Shown piece by piece: positions 28,012 to 39,043 of a stretch of 64,000 bases of DNA (position 1 is its first letter; every line of letters begins with the position of its first letter). Below the pieces are notes generated by a model that ran no database searches, was not told the DNA's origin, and saw nothing but the letters and a program-made list of their open reading frames with translations. The translations under genes were made by a program, and so were the position numbers. The stretch is from Variovorax sp. JS1663 (GTDB lineage: Bacteria > Pseudomonadota > Gammaproteobacteria > Burkholderiales > Burkholderiaceae_C), in contig NZ_LYMK01000003.1 in NCBI RefSeq assembly GCF_002157355.1, positions 186,001 to 250,000 on the forward strand. Reading direction: 5' to 3'.

Positions 28012-28026
28012 GCAGCATCTGTGCCA
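28012..28026 (-). promoter_or_regulatory. Sigma-54 (RpoN) promoter of pilA
   Basis: On the minus strand TGGCACAGATGCTGC matches the -24/-12 consensus: GG at 28025-28024 and GC at 28013-28012 with exactly ten bases between. The match is exact for the -24 TGGCAC box and weaker for the -12 (TGC). It is about 60 bases upstream of the pilA start, leaving a leader near 50 bases. pilA genes are commonly transcribed by RpoN with PilR; pilS/pilR are not in this window. Confidence 0.75.
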
Positions 28027-28154
28027 TCCCGTGCCTGCTGCCCGTCACGCCGGAAACCTGCCCAAAAGTTCACGAACCAGTTACAGCGGGTGACATTGCT
28101 GGTTGCGAGCCCGACCGATGCGCTGACAAATTTGTCAACCGCAGGCACTCTGAG

Positions 28155-28961
28155 TCAGACCCGTAGCACTCCCGCCGCCTCCATCCACCGGATATCCCAC
28201 GCCCTCCCCCCCTGCATCTGCAGCCCATCCGCCAGCGCGGCGATCTGGCTCATGATCTCTTCTGTTTCGGCAGGCTTGGTATGGGTGATGTAGATCGGGT
28301 ATTCCCTAGCCGGCGCGATATGCGCCAGTTCATCCGCCAAGGTCGCCGGCGACAGATGCAAGCTGCGCCGGGCCAGGCTCTGTTCCCGGTTGCTGAAGGC
28401 CGTCTCGATCACCAGCATCGCCACGTCGAGCTCATTCACTCGCTGCCAGAACGCTGGATTCCTCTCCGTATCCCCGCTGAAAACCCAATGCGGCCCGCCC
28501 TGGGCGCAACGGACGGCGAAGCCGCAGGCGGGTACGGTGTGAACGGCCGGCAGAACCTCGATGTGCTTCAGCGCCCGCGTGCCCAGTTGCAACTCCTGCC
28601 CGATCACGATGTCGTGAAAGGTCACGAAGGGCGCCTCCAGGCTCGGAATGCTCGCGAAGTCGGGCCAGATCACGTTGTTGAACACATGCGCCCGCAGCGC
28701 CTCGATCGTGGCCCGCAGCGCATGCACCCGCAGCGGCCTGTCGCGCCGGCTGGCCACCGCGTCCAGCATCAGGGGCAGCGCGGCGACGTGGTCCAGGTGG
28801 GAATGGGTGAGTAGCACATCGTCGATGGCGCTCATCTCGTCCAGGCTCAGATCGCCGACGCCGGTGCCCGCATCGACCAGCAGGTCGCTGTCGACCAGGA
28901 ACGATGTCGTTCGGCAGTCCTTTGCGATGGCGCCCGAGCACCCCAACACGCGCACCTGCAT
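28155..28961 (-). CDS. Metallo-beta-lactamase-fold hydrolase, cyclic-nucleotide phosphodiesterase-like
   Basis: 268 residues. The metal motif is LLTHSHLDHVAALPLML near residues 51-67, with further ligands in VFSGDTERN and YITHTKP. The start QVRVLGCSGAI and the overall layout match the class II cAMP phosphodiesterase/RNase Z-like branch of the MBL fold. It is immediately downstream of, and in the same direction as, a CHASE2 nucleotide cyclase gene (27-base gap), so breakdown of the cyclase product is a good working idea (inference from context). Confidence 0.75.
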   Translation of the reverse strand: MQVRVLGCSGAIAKDCRTTSFLVDSDLLVDAGTGVGDLSLDEMSAIDDVLLTHSHLDHVAALPLMLDAVASRRDRPLRVHALRATIEALRAHVFNNVIWPDFASIPSLEAPFVTFHDIVIGQELQLGTRALKHIEVLPAVHTVPACGFAVRCAQGGPHWVFSGDTERNPAFWQRVNELDVAMLVIETAFSNREQSLARRSLHLSPATLADELAHIAPAREYPIYITHTKPAETEEIMSQIAALADGLQMQGGRAWDIRWMEAAGVLRV

Positions 28962-28988
28962 TTGCGTGAGCCCTTGTCTGTGTGAGTG

Positions 28989-31259
28989 CTATTTGCTTTC
29001 GAATTGGGTTGCGCCGTCCCAGTCGGGTGTCTTGGGCTGCAACGACAGCGAGGCTAAACGTTCGGCATATAGACGGTAAAGGACTTTTTTGGCATCCACA
29101 GCCAACAGCGGCGCGAGCAGGTCCTGCGCTTGCCGCCAGTCCTGCGCCCGGTAGGCCGCGAGTGTAAGGCCCCAGCGCTCGAGCGCCTCGTCCGGCGCCT
29201 GAACCGCGTCGCGCGCGCGCAGGAGCGGGGTGAAGATGCGCACCGCGAGCGCCTTGCCCTTGACCCGGACCAGGTCCAGTTCCTGCCAGACGTAACCCGG
29301 CGCGGCAGCGCGGGTGGTAACGCTGGCAACAATCTCGACACCATAGTGCCCACTCAGGCCCTCCAGCCGGGAGGCGAGATTGACCGCGTCGCCGACCACG
29401 GTATAGCTGCGGCGCACGGCGGAGCCCATGTCGCCCACGCTCATGAGGCCCGTGTTGAGGCCGATGCCCACGCTGATCTCCGGCCTGCCGCTGGCCCGGT
29501 GGGTCTCGTTGATCTCGTGCACGGCCGCGGCCATCTGCAGCGCCGCTTCGACCGCCAGCGCCGCATGGTCGGCAATGTCGACCGGGGCACCCCAGAAGGC
29601 CATCACGCAGTCGCCCATGTACTTGTCGACGGTGCCGCGGTGCTCGCTGATGATCCCGGTCAGGCGGCTGAAGACGGCGTTCAGGAAGGCTTGCAGCTCG
29701 GCAGGCGCCATCTGCTCCGACATCCGTGTGAAGCCACGCATGTCGCAGAACATCACGGTGAGTTCCTTGCTCTGGGCGCGCATGCTGTAGCGGCGGGGGT
29801 CGGCGCGCATCTCGTCGACCAGTTGCGGCGGCACGTAGGTGCCGAAGAGACTGGCCAGGTTGCGGCTGGCGCGCGCCTCGATGAAGTAGCCCCAGCTCAT
29901 GTTGAAGGCAAAGGCGAGCAGGACCGACGCCAGCGCGGTCGCCAGCGGCAGCACCAGACCGGCAGCGAGGTAGAGCCAGGTGTTCAAGGCGACCAACCCG
30001 CCCCCCGTCAACACCGCGAGCAATGCGGCGCGGGGCGCCGACAGCAGTGAGAGGCCGAAGGCGAGCAGCAGACCGGCAACCCCCACCGTGACGCACTCGT
30101 AGCCTGCCGCATAGTCGGGCATTGCGAGCAAGCGCCGGTCCAGCAGGCCGGAGATGATGTTGGCGTGCACTTCCACGCCAGGAAAGACGGCACCCACAGG
30201 CGTGGCGCGCAGATCCTGCAGGCCGGGCGCCGTGGCCCCGATCAGCACGACCTTACCCCGGAGTTCGCCGGGCCCCAGTGCGCCATCGAGCACCCGGCCC
30301 GCCGACACATAACGAAAGGAGCCGCCGAGCGGACCGCCCGGGCCGCGAAAGGGCACCGGCATGCTGCCACTCGGGTCGACGCGCACCCGCAGGCTGGTGT
30401 TGGTTCCACCAAGCACCAGTGCCTCCAGCACGCCTGGATCTCCTTGCGACCCAGCTGGCGCGAGCACCGGCACCAGGGAAGGCGCCGCGCCTTCGATGAG
30501 CCGGTGCGCCACCAATGCCAGCGATTCGTAGTAGCCCGGCTGCGCCGCACCACCCTCGTAGCGCGCGATCAGTGGCACGGAACGCACCACGCCATCCTCG
30601 CTCGGAGCGAGGACGACATTGAAGAAACCGGCTTCGGGCGCGGCCGCCGCCAGCTGCGGGATGTTGGCGCCAAAACCGTTCCACCGCGTCGCCAGATCGT
30701 GCCCGGCCGGCAACGCCTGCAGCGGCAGCACCGGCTTCGGGAGAACACCCTTGGCGCGCGGCTCGTCCGTCTGCGTGAAGTAGTAGCCGAGCGCCACGCG
30801 CCGCCCGTCGAGCGCCTTCGCGAACAGGGCATCGTGGTCCAGGCTCGGCGCGAGGCGCTCGACCTCCGCGCCGAACTTCGGATCGTCATGCCACGGGCCG
30901 GCGGCCAACTGGCGAAGTACAGGGAGTCCGGAACTGCTGTCGGCCTCCGCGAACAGCACATCGAAGCCCAGCACCGAAGCCTGTTGCCGGCCCATCAGCT
31001 CGTCCGTCAGGCGCGCCAGCTTGTCGCGGCTCCAGGGCCACTGGCCGAACTGCTGCAGACTGGCCTCGTCGATGTCGACGATCACGATGCGGGGATCGAG
31101 GGTACCGGGCATGGTCGCACGCAGCCGGGCGTCGTAAATGAACTGGTCCAGCCGGACCAGCAGGGGCGAGCGCCAGACGTCCGCCGCATGCAACAGCGCG
31201 AAAAGCACCGGTAGCAAGGTGATGGCGATGCGAGCGCCGTGCCGCCGCAGTCCGTTCAT
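28989..31259 (-). CDS. CHASE2-domain adenylate/guanylate cyclase
   Basis: 756 residues. One N-terminal transmembrane helix, a large periplasmic CHASE2 sensor domain (about residues 25-340, including the RIVIVDIDEASLQQFGQWPW start), three membrane helices (about 365-440), and a class III cyclase domain (about 480-670) with LTVMFCDMRGFTRMSEQM and DKYMGDCVMAFWGAPVDIAD, which contain both metal-binding aspartates. A C-terminal helical tail follows. It should make cAMP or cGMP in response to an extracytoplasmic signal; the base specificity cannot be assigned by eye. It lies between the FHA and MBL genes in a four-gene signalling block. Confidence 0.9.
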   Translation of the reverse strand: MNGLRRHGARIAITLLPVLFALLHAADVWRSPLLVRLDQFIYDARLRATMPGTLDPRIVIVDIDEASLQQFGQWPWSRDKLARLTDELMGRQQASVLGFDVLFAEADSSSGLPVLRQLAAGPWHDDPKFGAEVERLAPSLDHDALFAKALDGRRVALGYYFTQTDEPRAKGVLPKPVLPLQALPAGHDLATRWNGFGANIPQLAAAAPEAGFFNVVLAPSEDGVVRSVPLIARYEGGAAQPGYYESLALVAHRLIEGAAPSLVPVLAPAGSQGDPGVLEALVLGGTNTSLRVRVDPSGSMPVPFRGPGGPLGGSFRYVSAGRVLDGALGPGELRGKVVLIGATAPGLQDLRATPVGAVFPGVEVHANIISGLLDRRLLAMPDYAAGYECVTVGVAGLLLAFGLSLLSAPRAALLAVLTGGGLVALNTWLYLAAGLVLPLATALASVLLAFAFNMSWGYFIEARASRNLASLFGTYVPPQLVDEMRADPRRYSMRAQSKELTVMFCDMRGFTRMSEQMAPAELQAFLNAVFSRLTGIISEHRGTVDKYMGDCVMAFWGAPVDIADHAALAVEAALQMAAAVHEINETHRASGRPEISVGIGLNTGLMSVGDMGSAVRRSYTVVGDAVNLASRLEGLSGHYGVEIVASVTTRAAAPGYVWQELDLVRVKGKALAVRIFTPLLRARDAVQAPDEALERWGLTLAAYRAQDWRQAQDLLAPLLAVDAKKVLYRLYAERLASLSLQPKTPDWDGATQFESK

Positions 31260-31294
31260 CCCGGCCGGCAGGTGCGTCGTCCTGCTGCAGCCAC

Positions 31295-31945
31295 TCAGTT
31301 GGCGACGAACTGCATCCGGGTGCCGCCGAGTTCGAGCACGTCGCCGTCCTGCAAGGCGACGGCTTCATTGCCCAGCGGCTCGCCATTGAGGGCGGTGCCG
31401 CCGTCGATCGGCGCCACCACGTAGCCATGCAGGCGCCGGGTGACGGCCGCCACGGCGACGCCGGGCTTGCCGATGGTGGTGACGACTTTCTGCAGGGAGA
31501 GCTCGCGCCCCGCGCCGCTGCCGGAAAGCACGCGGATGACAGCCACACCGGCATTGCCGCCCAACGGCGTGTGAACGGTGGGCGCGGAAGACAGCGGAAT
31601 CGGCCCCGAAGGCGCCGACGCGACGACGGCAACCGGGCCGGCGCCTTCTGCCTGGGCGCCTCCCACCAGATAGCGGATCTTGTACTTGCCGACTTCGATG
31701 ACGTCGTTGTGCTCGAGGGCCTGCTTCTTGACGGCGCGCCCGTTGACGTAGGTGCCGTTGGTGCTGTTGAGGTCTTCCAGGTAGACATCGCCGCCGATCA
31801 TGTGCAACACGGCGTGCTCGCCACTGATCGCGAGATTGTCGATCACGATGTCGTTGTACGGCCGCCGGCCCAGCGTCGTGCGGTCCTTGGCGAGGGCCAC
31901 TTCCTTGATGACGACACCGTCGATCGAAACGATCATTTTCGGCAT
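31295..31945 (-). CDS. Tandem FHA-domain protein
   Basis: 216 residues. The first FHA domain (about residues 5-95) has the phosphothreonine-binding pattern LGRRPYNDIVIDNLAISGEHAVLH then LNSTNGTYVNG (GR, S, H, NG). The second (about 125-216) is degenerate: TTIGKPGVAV in place of GR, and GGTALNGEPLG. A proline/alanine-rich linker separates them. FHA proteins recruit phosphothreonine partners. It is followed by the CHASE2 cyclase (35 bases) and preceded by the PP2C phosphatase (66 bases). No Ser/Thr kinase gene is in this window. Confidence 0.88.
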   Translation of the reverse strand: MPKMIVSIDGVVIKEVALAKDRTTLGRRPYNDIVIDNLAISGEHAVLHMIGGDVYLEDLNSTNGTYVNGRAVKKQALEHNDVIEVGKYKIRYLVGGAQAEGAGPVAVVASAPSGPIPLSSAPTVHTPLGGNAGVAVIRVLSGSGAGRELSLQKVVTTIGKPGVAVAAVTRRLHGYVVAPIDGGTALNGEPLGNEAVALQDGDVLELGGTRMQFVAN

Positions 31946-32011
31946 GGCCGACTCCTGGATCTCATTTGTTGTGTCACGGCGGTCACCTCCACCGATGCTT
32001 GCCCGAGCCGG

Positions 32012-32821
32012 CTATCCGGAAGCCTGTGGCGCGTCGCTCGAGCCGGCACGGGCAAGGACAACCGAAATATTGTCCTTACCGCCATTCTCGTTCGCAGCTG
32101 CAACCAAAAGTGTTGCTTTTTCAGATAGCCCCGTATCTTGTAACAATATCGTGAAAAGCTGCCCGTCGGGCACCATTTCGCTCAGGCCATCGGAACATAG
32201 CAGGAAAAGGTCGCCTGTCTTCACGCCGTGCTCGTGCATTTCGAGTTCGACATGCCGCTCGATCCCCAGCGCCCGGGTCACCAAGTTGCGATGCGGCGAC
32301 AGGCTGGCCTGCTCGGGCGTGATGGCACCGGCGTCCAGTTGTTCCTGCAGGAGGGAGTGGTCCCGCGTGAGCAGTTCCAGCTTGTCCTGGCGCAACCGGT
32401 AGCAGCGGGAATCGCCGATATGGCCCACGATCACACGTTGCGGTCCGAAGGCGGCCAGCACAAGCGTGGTGCCCATGCCCTGCAGTTGCAGGTTGGCCAC
32501 ACCTGCCTCCAGGATGGCGGCGTTGGCCTCGTCAGTACCGGCCTGGAGAGCGCGGCGCACGGCACGCGGGTTGGCCGCCGGCCCCGCATGGGCAAGCCAG
32601 CGGCCGAAGCTGGCCTGCAGCAGTGCGATGGCCATGCCGCTGGCCACCTCGCCGCCGTTGTAGCCACCCATGCCGTCGGCCAGCAGCACCAGGCCCAGTG
32701 CCGGGTCGTAGGAAATGGTGTCCTCGTTGTTGGCGCGCACCCGGCCAGGATCGGTCAGCGCGGCGAAATCCCAGGTGAGCGAGCCGGTATCAGGGAGGAC
32801 GGGGGCGCCTGGGTGGGACAT
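32012..32821 (-). CDS. PP2C-type Ser/Thr protein phosphatase (Stp1/PrpC-like)
   Basis: 269 residues with all the PPM metal-site motifs: RANNEDTISYDP, LVLLADGMGGYNGGEVAS, VGHIGDSRCYRLRQDKLELLTRDHS, FLLCSDGLSEMV and GGKDNISVVLA. These cytosolic phosphatases remove phosphate from Ser/Thr residues and counter Hanks-type kinases. It leads the PP2C-FHA-CHASE2-MBL series. The cognate kinase is presumably elsewhere in the genome. Confidence 0.93.
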   Translation of the reverse strand: MSHPGAPVLPDTGSLTWDFAALTDPGRVRANNEDTISYDPALGLVLLADGMGGYNGGEVASGMAIALLQASFGRWLAHAGPAANPRAVRRALQAGTDEANAAILEAGVANLQLQGMGTTLVLAAFGPQRVIVGHIGDSRCYRLRQDKLELLTRDHSLLQEQLDAGAITPEQASLSPHRNLVTRALGIERHVELEMHEHGVKTGDLFLLCSDGLSEMVPDGQLFTILLQDTGLSEKATLLVAAANENGGKDNISVVLARAGSSDAPQASG

Positions 32822-32853
32822 GAATCAGTTCAGTTGAGAATCAGCGGCCGCGA

Positions 32854-33530
32854 TCATTGCACGGCCGCGGCAGCCCGCCTCTGCTGCCACTTGCCGACGG
32901 CGACAACCAAGGCAGCACCGGCCGCGGCGCCGGCATAGTGCAGCCAGGGCATGGCGGCCAGCGCGTCGCGCAGGCCGACATCGCTGACGATGGTCTCGCC
33001 GCCGACCCAGCCGATCAGGGCGGCGCCGAGCATGACGATGATGGGGAAGCGCTCCATGAGCTTGATCATCAGGGTGCTGCCGAAAATCACCAGTGGAATG
33101 CTGATGGCCAGGCCCAGGACCAGCAGCACCATGCTGCCCTGCGCCGCGGCGGCGACCGCAATCACATTGTCCAGGCTCATCACCAGGTCGGCCAGCAGAA
33201 TGGTGCGCACGGCGGCGAGCATGCTGCCGTACTGCTTGTCCTCGCCGTCGTCGTCCTCTTCCTCACCGAGCAGTTGCACGCCGATCCACAGCAGCAGCGC
33301 ACCGCCCAGGATCTGCAGGTGTAGGGCAAGGCCAGCAGCTTGGCGGCGACGACGGTCAGCACGATCCGCAACACCACGGCGGCGCCCGAGCCGAGCAGCA
33401 CGGCCGTCTTCTGCTGCTCCGGCGGCAGCGACCGGGCAGCCATCGCGATCACCACCGCGTTGCCCCCGGAAAGAATGATGTTGATCCAGACAATCTTGAC
33501 GAGCCCGATCCAGAAATCGGCAGTTTGCAA
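32854..33530 (-). pseudogene. Decayed second terC (frameshift, lost Asp, no ATG)
   Basis: A TerC paralogue with three lesions. (1) The expected ATG appears as ATC (33537-33539 region, reading IDYLQTADFW); the only usable start is a TTG at 33530. (2) The first conserved acidic motif reads SGGNAVVIA instead of SGDNAVVIA, a GAC to GGC change that removes a metal-site Asp. (3) A two-base duplication (GTGT at 33319-33322) shifts the frame: ALPY is followed by TCRSWAV instead of LQILGGALLLW. After the shift the rest is intact (DLVMSLDNVIAVAAAA to a TGA at 32854). The functional terC at 5708 has none of these. Confidence 0.85.
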
Positions 33531-33565
33531 ATAATCGATGTCTCTCTTCCACTGTTATGTATTGA

Positions 33566-33599
33566 AAAAGCGCCCGCAACGTGAATTGCGAGCGCTTTT
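33566..33599 (-). terminator. Terminator after sucCD
   Basis: AAAAGCGC (33566-33573) pairs with GCGCTTTT (33592-33599), continued inward by CGCAA/TTGCG after one mismatch, with a six-base loop. On the minus strand the stem ends in CTTTTTC. It lies 30 bases downstream of the sucD stop and just upstream of the decayed terC, so it ends the sucCD message. The A/T symmetry would let it act in both directions. Confidence 0.8.
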
Positions 33600-33628
33600 C
33601 TTCTTGTGTGGCTTGCGAGGAGGACGGC

Positions 33629-34522
33629 CTAGATCTGCGCCTTCAGCAGTTTGCCGAGCTCCGAGAAGTTGCGCGTGATCTTGAAGCCGCACTCTTCCAT
33701 GATGGCGAGCTTGGCTTCAGCCGTGTCGGCGCCGCCGGAGATCAGCGCGCCCGCGTGGCCCATGCGCTTGCCGGGAGGCGCCGTCACGCCGGCGATGAAG
33801 CCGACCACCGGCTTCTTCATGTTCGTCTTGCACCAGCGCGCGGCGTCGGCTTCGTCCGGGCCGCCGATCTCGCCGATCATGATCACGGCATCGGTGTCGG
33901 GGTCGTCGTTGAAGGCCTTCATCACGTCGATGTGCTTCAGCCCGTTGATCGGGTCGCCGCCGATGCCCACGGCGCTCGACTGGCCCAGGCCGATCTCGGT
34001 GAGCTGAGCCACGGCTTCATAGGTCAGCGTGCCGGAGCGGCTGACCACGCCGATGCGACCCTTGCGGTGGATGTGGCCGGGCATGATGCCGATCTTGATC
34101 TCGTCGGGCGTGATCAAGCCGGGGCAGTTGGGGCCGAGCAGCAGCGTTTCCTTGCCGCCGGCGGCGACCTTGGCCTTCATCTTGTTGCGCACCTCGAGCA
34201 TGTCCCGCACCGGGATGCCCTCGGTGATGCAGATCGCCATGTCCAAGTCGGCCTCGGCGGCTTCCCAGATGGCGGCCGCAGCGCCGGCCGGCGGCACGTA
34301 GATCACGGAGACGGTGGCGCCGGTCTGCTGGGCGGCTTCCTTCACGGAGCCGAAGATCGGGATGTTGAAGATCGACTCGCCGGCCTTCTTCGGGTTCACG
34401 CCGGCCACGAAACAGTTCTTGCCGTTCGCGTATTCCTGGCACTTCTCGGTGTGGAACTGCCCGGTCTTGCCGGTGATGCCCTGCGTGATGACTTTGGTGT
34501 CTTTGTTGATGTAGATCGACAT
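33629..34522 (-). CDS. sucD: Succinate-CoA ligase (ADP-forming), alpha subunit
   Basis: 297 residues. SucD binds CoA and carries the phospho-histidine of the TCA-cycle enzyme that makes ATP from succinyl-CoA. Seen: MSIYINKDTKVITQGITGKTG (CoA-binding start), LLLGPNCPGLITP, IGGDPINGL and GKRMGHAGALISGG, which holds the phosphorylated His. Length is standard. It follows sucC by 11 bases in the usual sucC-sucD order and ends in the terminator at 33566. Confidence 0.97.
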   Translation of the reverse strand: MSIYINKDTKVITQGITGKTGQFHTEKCQEYANGKNCFVAGVNPKKAGESIFNIPIFGSVKEAAQQTGATVSVIYVPPAGAAAAIWEAAEADLDMAICITEGIPVRDMLEVRNKMKAKVAAGGKETLLLGPNCPGLITPDEIKIGIMPGHIHRKGRIGVVSRSGTLTYEAVAQLTEIGLGQSSAVGIGGDPINGLKHIDVMKAFNDDPDTDAVIMIGEIGGPDEADAARWCKTNMKKPVVGFIAGVTAPPGKRMGHAGALISGGADTAEAKLAIMEECGFKITRNFSELGKLLKAQI

Positions 34523-34533
34523 GACGATGTTCC

Positions 34534-35700
<1,167 letters not shown>

Positions 35701-35892
35701 GAGGGTGTCTCTCGGGGAACGAGGTTGGAAACGGGAGATTTCGTGTTGTCCTCGGGCCACGGCGCTCGGACGGGCCGGGCGGAGGACAGCCGGGAACTGT
35801 ATCATGGTGCGCCGCACCAACGGTAACCCGTTCCTGCGGCCACTACGTAGTTTCTACTTAACGCCCTCCCCCGGCAATCCGAGGCGCCCACC

Positions 35893-36816
35893 ATGCCCAA
35901 GGTTTTCATCGACGGCGAAGCCGGCACCACTGGTCTCCAGATTCGCGAACGGCTGCAGAAGATGCCGCAGGTCGAACTCGTGAGCATCGACCCCGAGCTG
36001 CGAAAGGACGTGAACGCCAAGCGCGAATTGATGGCCGGGGTCGACCTGGTGGTGCTCTGCCTGCACGACGATGCGGCGCGCGAATCGGTGGCGCTGATCG
36101 ACCAGCTCGAAGGCCACCGCCCCAAGATCATCGACGCCTCGACGGCCCATCGCACGGCCGATGGCTGGGTGTTCGGCTTCCCCGAGCTGGTCGCCGGCCA
36201 GAAGGACGCCGTCGCCAAGGCCGCGCGGGTGGCCAATCCCGGCTGCTATGCCACCGGCGCCATCGCCATCGTCCGCCCGCTGATCGACGCCGGGCTGCTG
36301 CCGGCCGACCATCCCATCGCCCTGCCCTCCGTCAGCGGCTACTCGGGCGGCGGCCGCACCATGATCGAGGCCTACGAGAGCGGTCAGGCGCCGCTGTTCG
36401 AGACCTACGCCCTGGGCCTGAAGCACAAGCACATCCCCGAGATCATGAAGTACACCGGCCTCACCCGCCGGCCCGTGTTCATCCCTTCAGTGGGCAACTT
36501 CAAGCAGGGCATGCTGGTGCAGTTGCCGCTGCACCTGGACGACCTGCCCGGCCGCCCCGGGGCCCGCGACCTGCAGGAAGCACTGGCGGTGCACTACGCG
36601 AAGAGCAATACGCCGGAGCAGTTCGTGAAGGTGCTGCCGCCCACCGAGGACGGCAAGCTCGATGCCCTCGCCCTCAACGACACCAACAACCTCGAGATCC
36701 GCGTGTTCCCGAACGAGGACCATCGCCACGCGGTGGTCATCGCCCGCCTGGACAACCTGGGCAAGGGCGCCAGCGGCGCGGCGGTGCAGAACCTGAAGCT
36801 GATGCTGGGCCTGTAG
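35893..36816 (+). CDS. argC: N-acetyl-gamma-glutamyl-phosphate reductase, type 2
   Basis: 307 residues, shorter than type 1 ArgC (about 340), as expected for the AGPR type 2 subfamily. It reduces N-acetylglutamyl phosphate to the semialdehyde in arginine synthesis. [21 protein letters not shown] is the nucleotide-binding start; the catalytic cysteine is Cys118 in [24 protein letters not shown] provides the expected His. Start at 35893 (ATG) follows GGCGCCCACC. Ends 2 bases before the convergent recX. Confidence 0.95.
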   Translation: MPKVFIDGEAGTTGLQIRERLQKMPQVELVSIDPELRKDVNAKRELMAGVDLVVLCLHDDAARESVALIDQLEGHRPKIIDASTAHRTADGWVFGFPELVAGQKDAVAKAARVANPGCYATGAIAIVRPLIDAGLLPADHPIALPSVSGYSGGGRTMIEAYESGQAPLFETYALGLKHKHIPEIMKYTGLTRRPVFIPSVGNFKQGMLVQLPLHLDDLPGRPGARDLQEALAVHYAKSNTPEQFVKVLPPTEDGKLDALALNDTNNLEIRVFPNEDHRHAVVIARLDNLGKGASGAAVQNLKLMLGL

Positions 36817-36818
36817 GC

Positions 36819-37268
36819 TCATTCATCGACGTCGTCGCGCAGCACCCGGGCGACGACGTTGCTGGCGAAGCCACGCGCCAGCATGAAGCGCACCTGTTTC
36901 GCCCGCTCTCCCGCGTCCTGTGGCGGCGTGCCGAAGCGCCGGCGCCAGACTTCACGCGCCCGCTCGAGTTCGCTCGCCGCCAGACTGGCCACGGCCTCGG
37001 CCACGCGTTCGGGCGCGATGCCCTTGTGCAACAGCTCCTGCCGTACCCGCGCCGCGCCATGGCGCGCCGCGCGCTGGTGCAGCACCGATTGCACCACCCT
37101 CGCCTCGCTGATGAAGTTCTTGGCGGCCAGTTCGTCAAGTGCGCGAGCCAGGCTGCCGGGCTCTTCCTCGTAGCGGGCCAGCTTGCGCTCGAGCTCGCTG
37201 CGCGAGTGCTCGCGCTGGCTGAGCAGGCGCAGGGCCCGGCCCTTCAGTGAAGGCGCGCCGGAGACCAT
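36819..37268 (-). CDS. recX: Regulatory protein RecX
   Basis: 149 residues. RecX binds inside the RecA filament groove and limits RecA activity. The protein is helical and has the family repeats: [56 protein letters not shown] and [11 protein letters not shown]. The ATG at 37268 ([17 protein letters not shown]) leaves a 10-base gap from recA, the usual recA-recX arrangement; a longer frame upstream would run into recA. Confidence 0.93.
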   Translation of the reverse strand: MVSGAPSLKGRALRLLSQREHSRSELERKLARYEEEPGSLARALDELAAKNFISEARVVQSVLHQRAARHGAARVRQELLHKGIAPERVAEAVASLAASELERAREVWRRRFGTPPQDAGERAKQVRFMLARGFASNVVARVLRDDVDE

Positions 37269-37278
37269 CGCCCACAGA

Positions 37279-38346
<1,068 letters not shown>

Positions 38347-38412
38347 TGTGGAAATCTCCTTGAAGATCAATGGGTTGTTGAGGATTTCATCTGGCCTGCT
38401 TTTAACAACAGC

Positions 38413-38428
38413 CTGGATGCTTGAACAG
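38413..38428. promoter_or_regulatory. LexA-like SOS box upstream of recA
   Basis: CTGGATGCTTGAACAG matches the CTGT-N8-ACAG operator with one mismatch (CTGG for CTGT in this orientation). It lies 67 to 82 bases upstream of the recA start, at a position suited to a promoter operator. LexA control of recA is established across proteobacteria; binding here is inferred from the match only. Confidence 0.6.
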
Positions 38429-38494
38429 TAGTGTAGGGGTTGATTCAATCCCATAGACTCATTTTTTGATCAGCTTGGCTTACTATTTAGAAGG

Positions 38495-38980
38495 ATGAGT
38501 GACACCGCTTTTCCGATCGACCCCGACGCCTGGCGCCAGACCCATCTGGGCCGCCTGCTGGGCCATGCCATGCGCCGCTTCGACGAGCGCGTGCTGCAGC
38601 TGATGGCGCACGATGCCGACGTGCCGCTGGCGCTGTCCAACCTCGCTGCGCGCGCGCAGGTCAGCGCCGCCCACATCCACATCACCCGCCACCTCTCGCG
38701 CCAGGGTTCGCGCCTGACCGAGCTGGCCGAGCGCGCCGGCATGACCAAGCAGGCCATGGGCAAGCTGGTCGACCAGTGCGAGGCCTGGGGCCTGGTGACG
38801 CGCGGCCCCGATGACCGCGACGCCCGCGCCCGGCAGGTGATGTTCACCGCCGACGGCCTGGCCTGGCTGGAGGCCTTCCGCAAGGCGGTAGCGCAGGCCG
38901 AGCGCGAGTTCCGCGCCAGCGTCGGCGACGAGGTCGCCACCGTGGTTTCCATCGGGCTCGAAGCCTATGCGGCGGCCTAG
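38495..38980 (+). CDS. MarR family transcriptional regulator
   Basis: 161 residues with a winged helix: VSAAHIHITRHLSRQGSRLTELAERAGMTKQAMGKLVDQCEAWGLVTRGPDDRDARARQ is the MarR recognition region, including the typical DxRxxR wing. The N-terminal and C-terminal helices would form the dimer interface. Divergent from recA (148-base gap); followed after 63 bases by a two-component response regulator gene. Its ligand and targets are unknown. Confidence 0.88.
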   Translation: MSDTAFPIDPDAWRQTHLGRLLGHAMRRFDERVLQLMAHDADVPLALSNLAARAQVSAAHIHITRHLSRQGSRLTELAERAGMTKQAMGKLVDQCEAWGLVTRGPDDRDARARQVMFTADGLAWLEAFRKAVAQAEREFRASVGDEVATVVSIGLEAYAAA

Positions 38981-39043
38981 AATCGTCGATTGAGGGAGAC
39001 GGCCCGGCGGCCCGCGCAAGCCCGCCATGTCTGGAGACGCGGC

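Noticed and set aside
27952..28154. A second sigma-54-like motif in the pilA leader
   Set aside because: GTGCCTGCTGCCCGTC and its complement lack the GG-N10-GC spacing; only the 28012-28026 element fits.
33300..33340. Programmed frameshifting in the second terC
   Set aside because: There is no slippery heptamer or downstream pseudoknot, and two further lesions make decay more likely.
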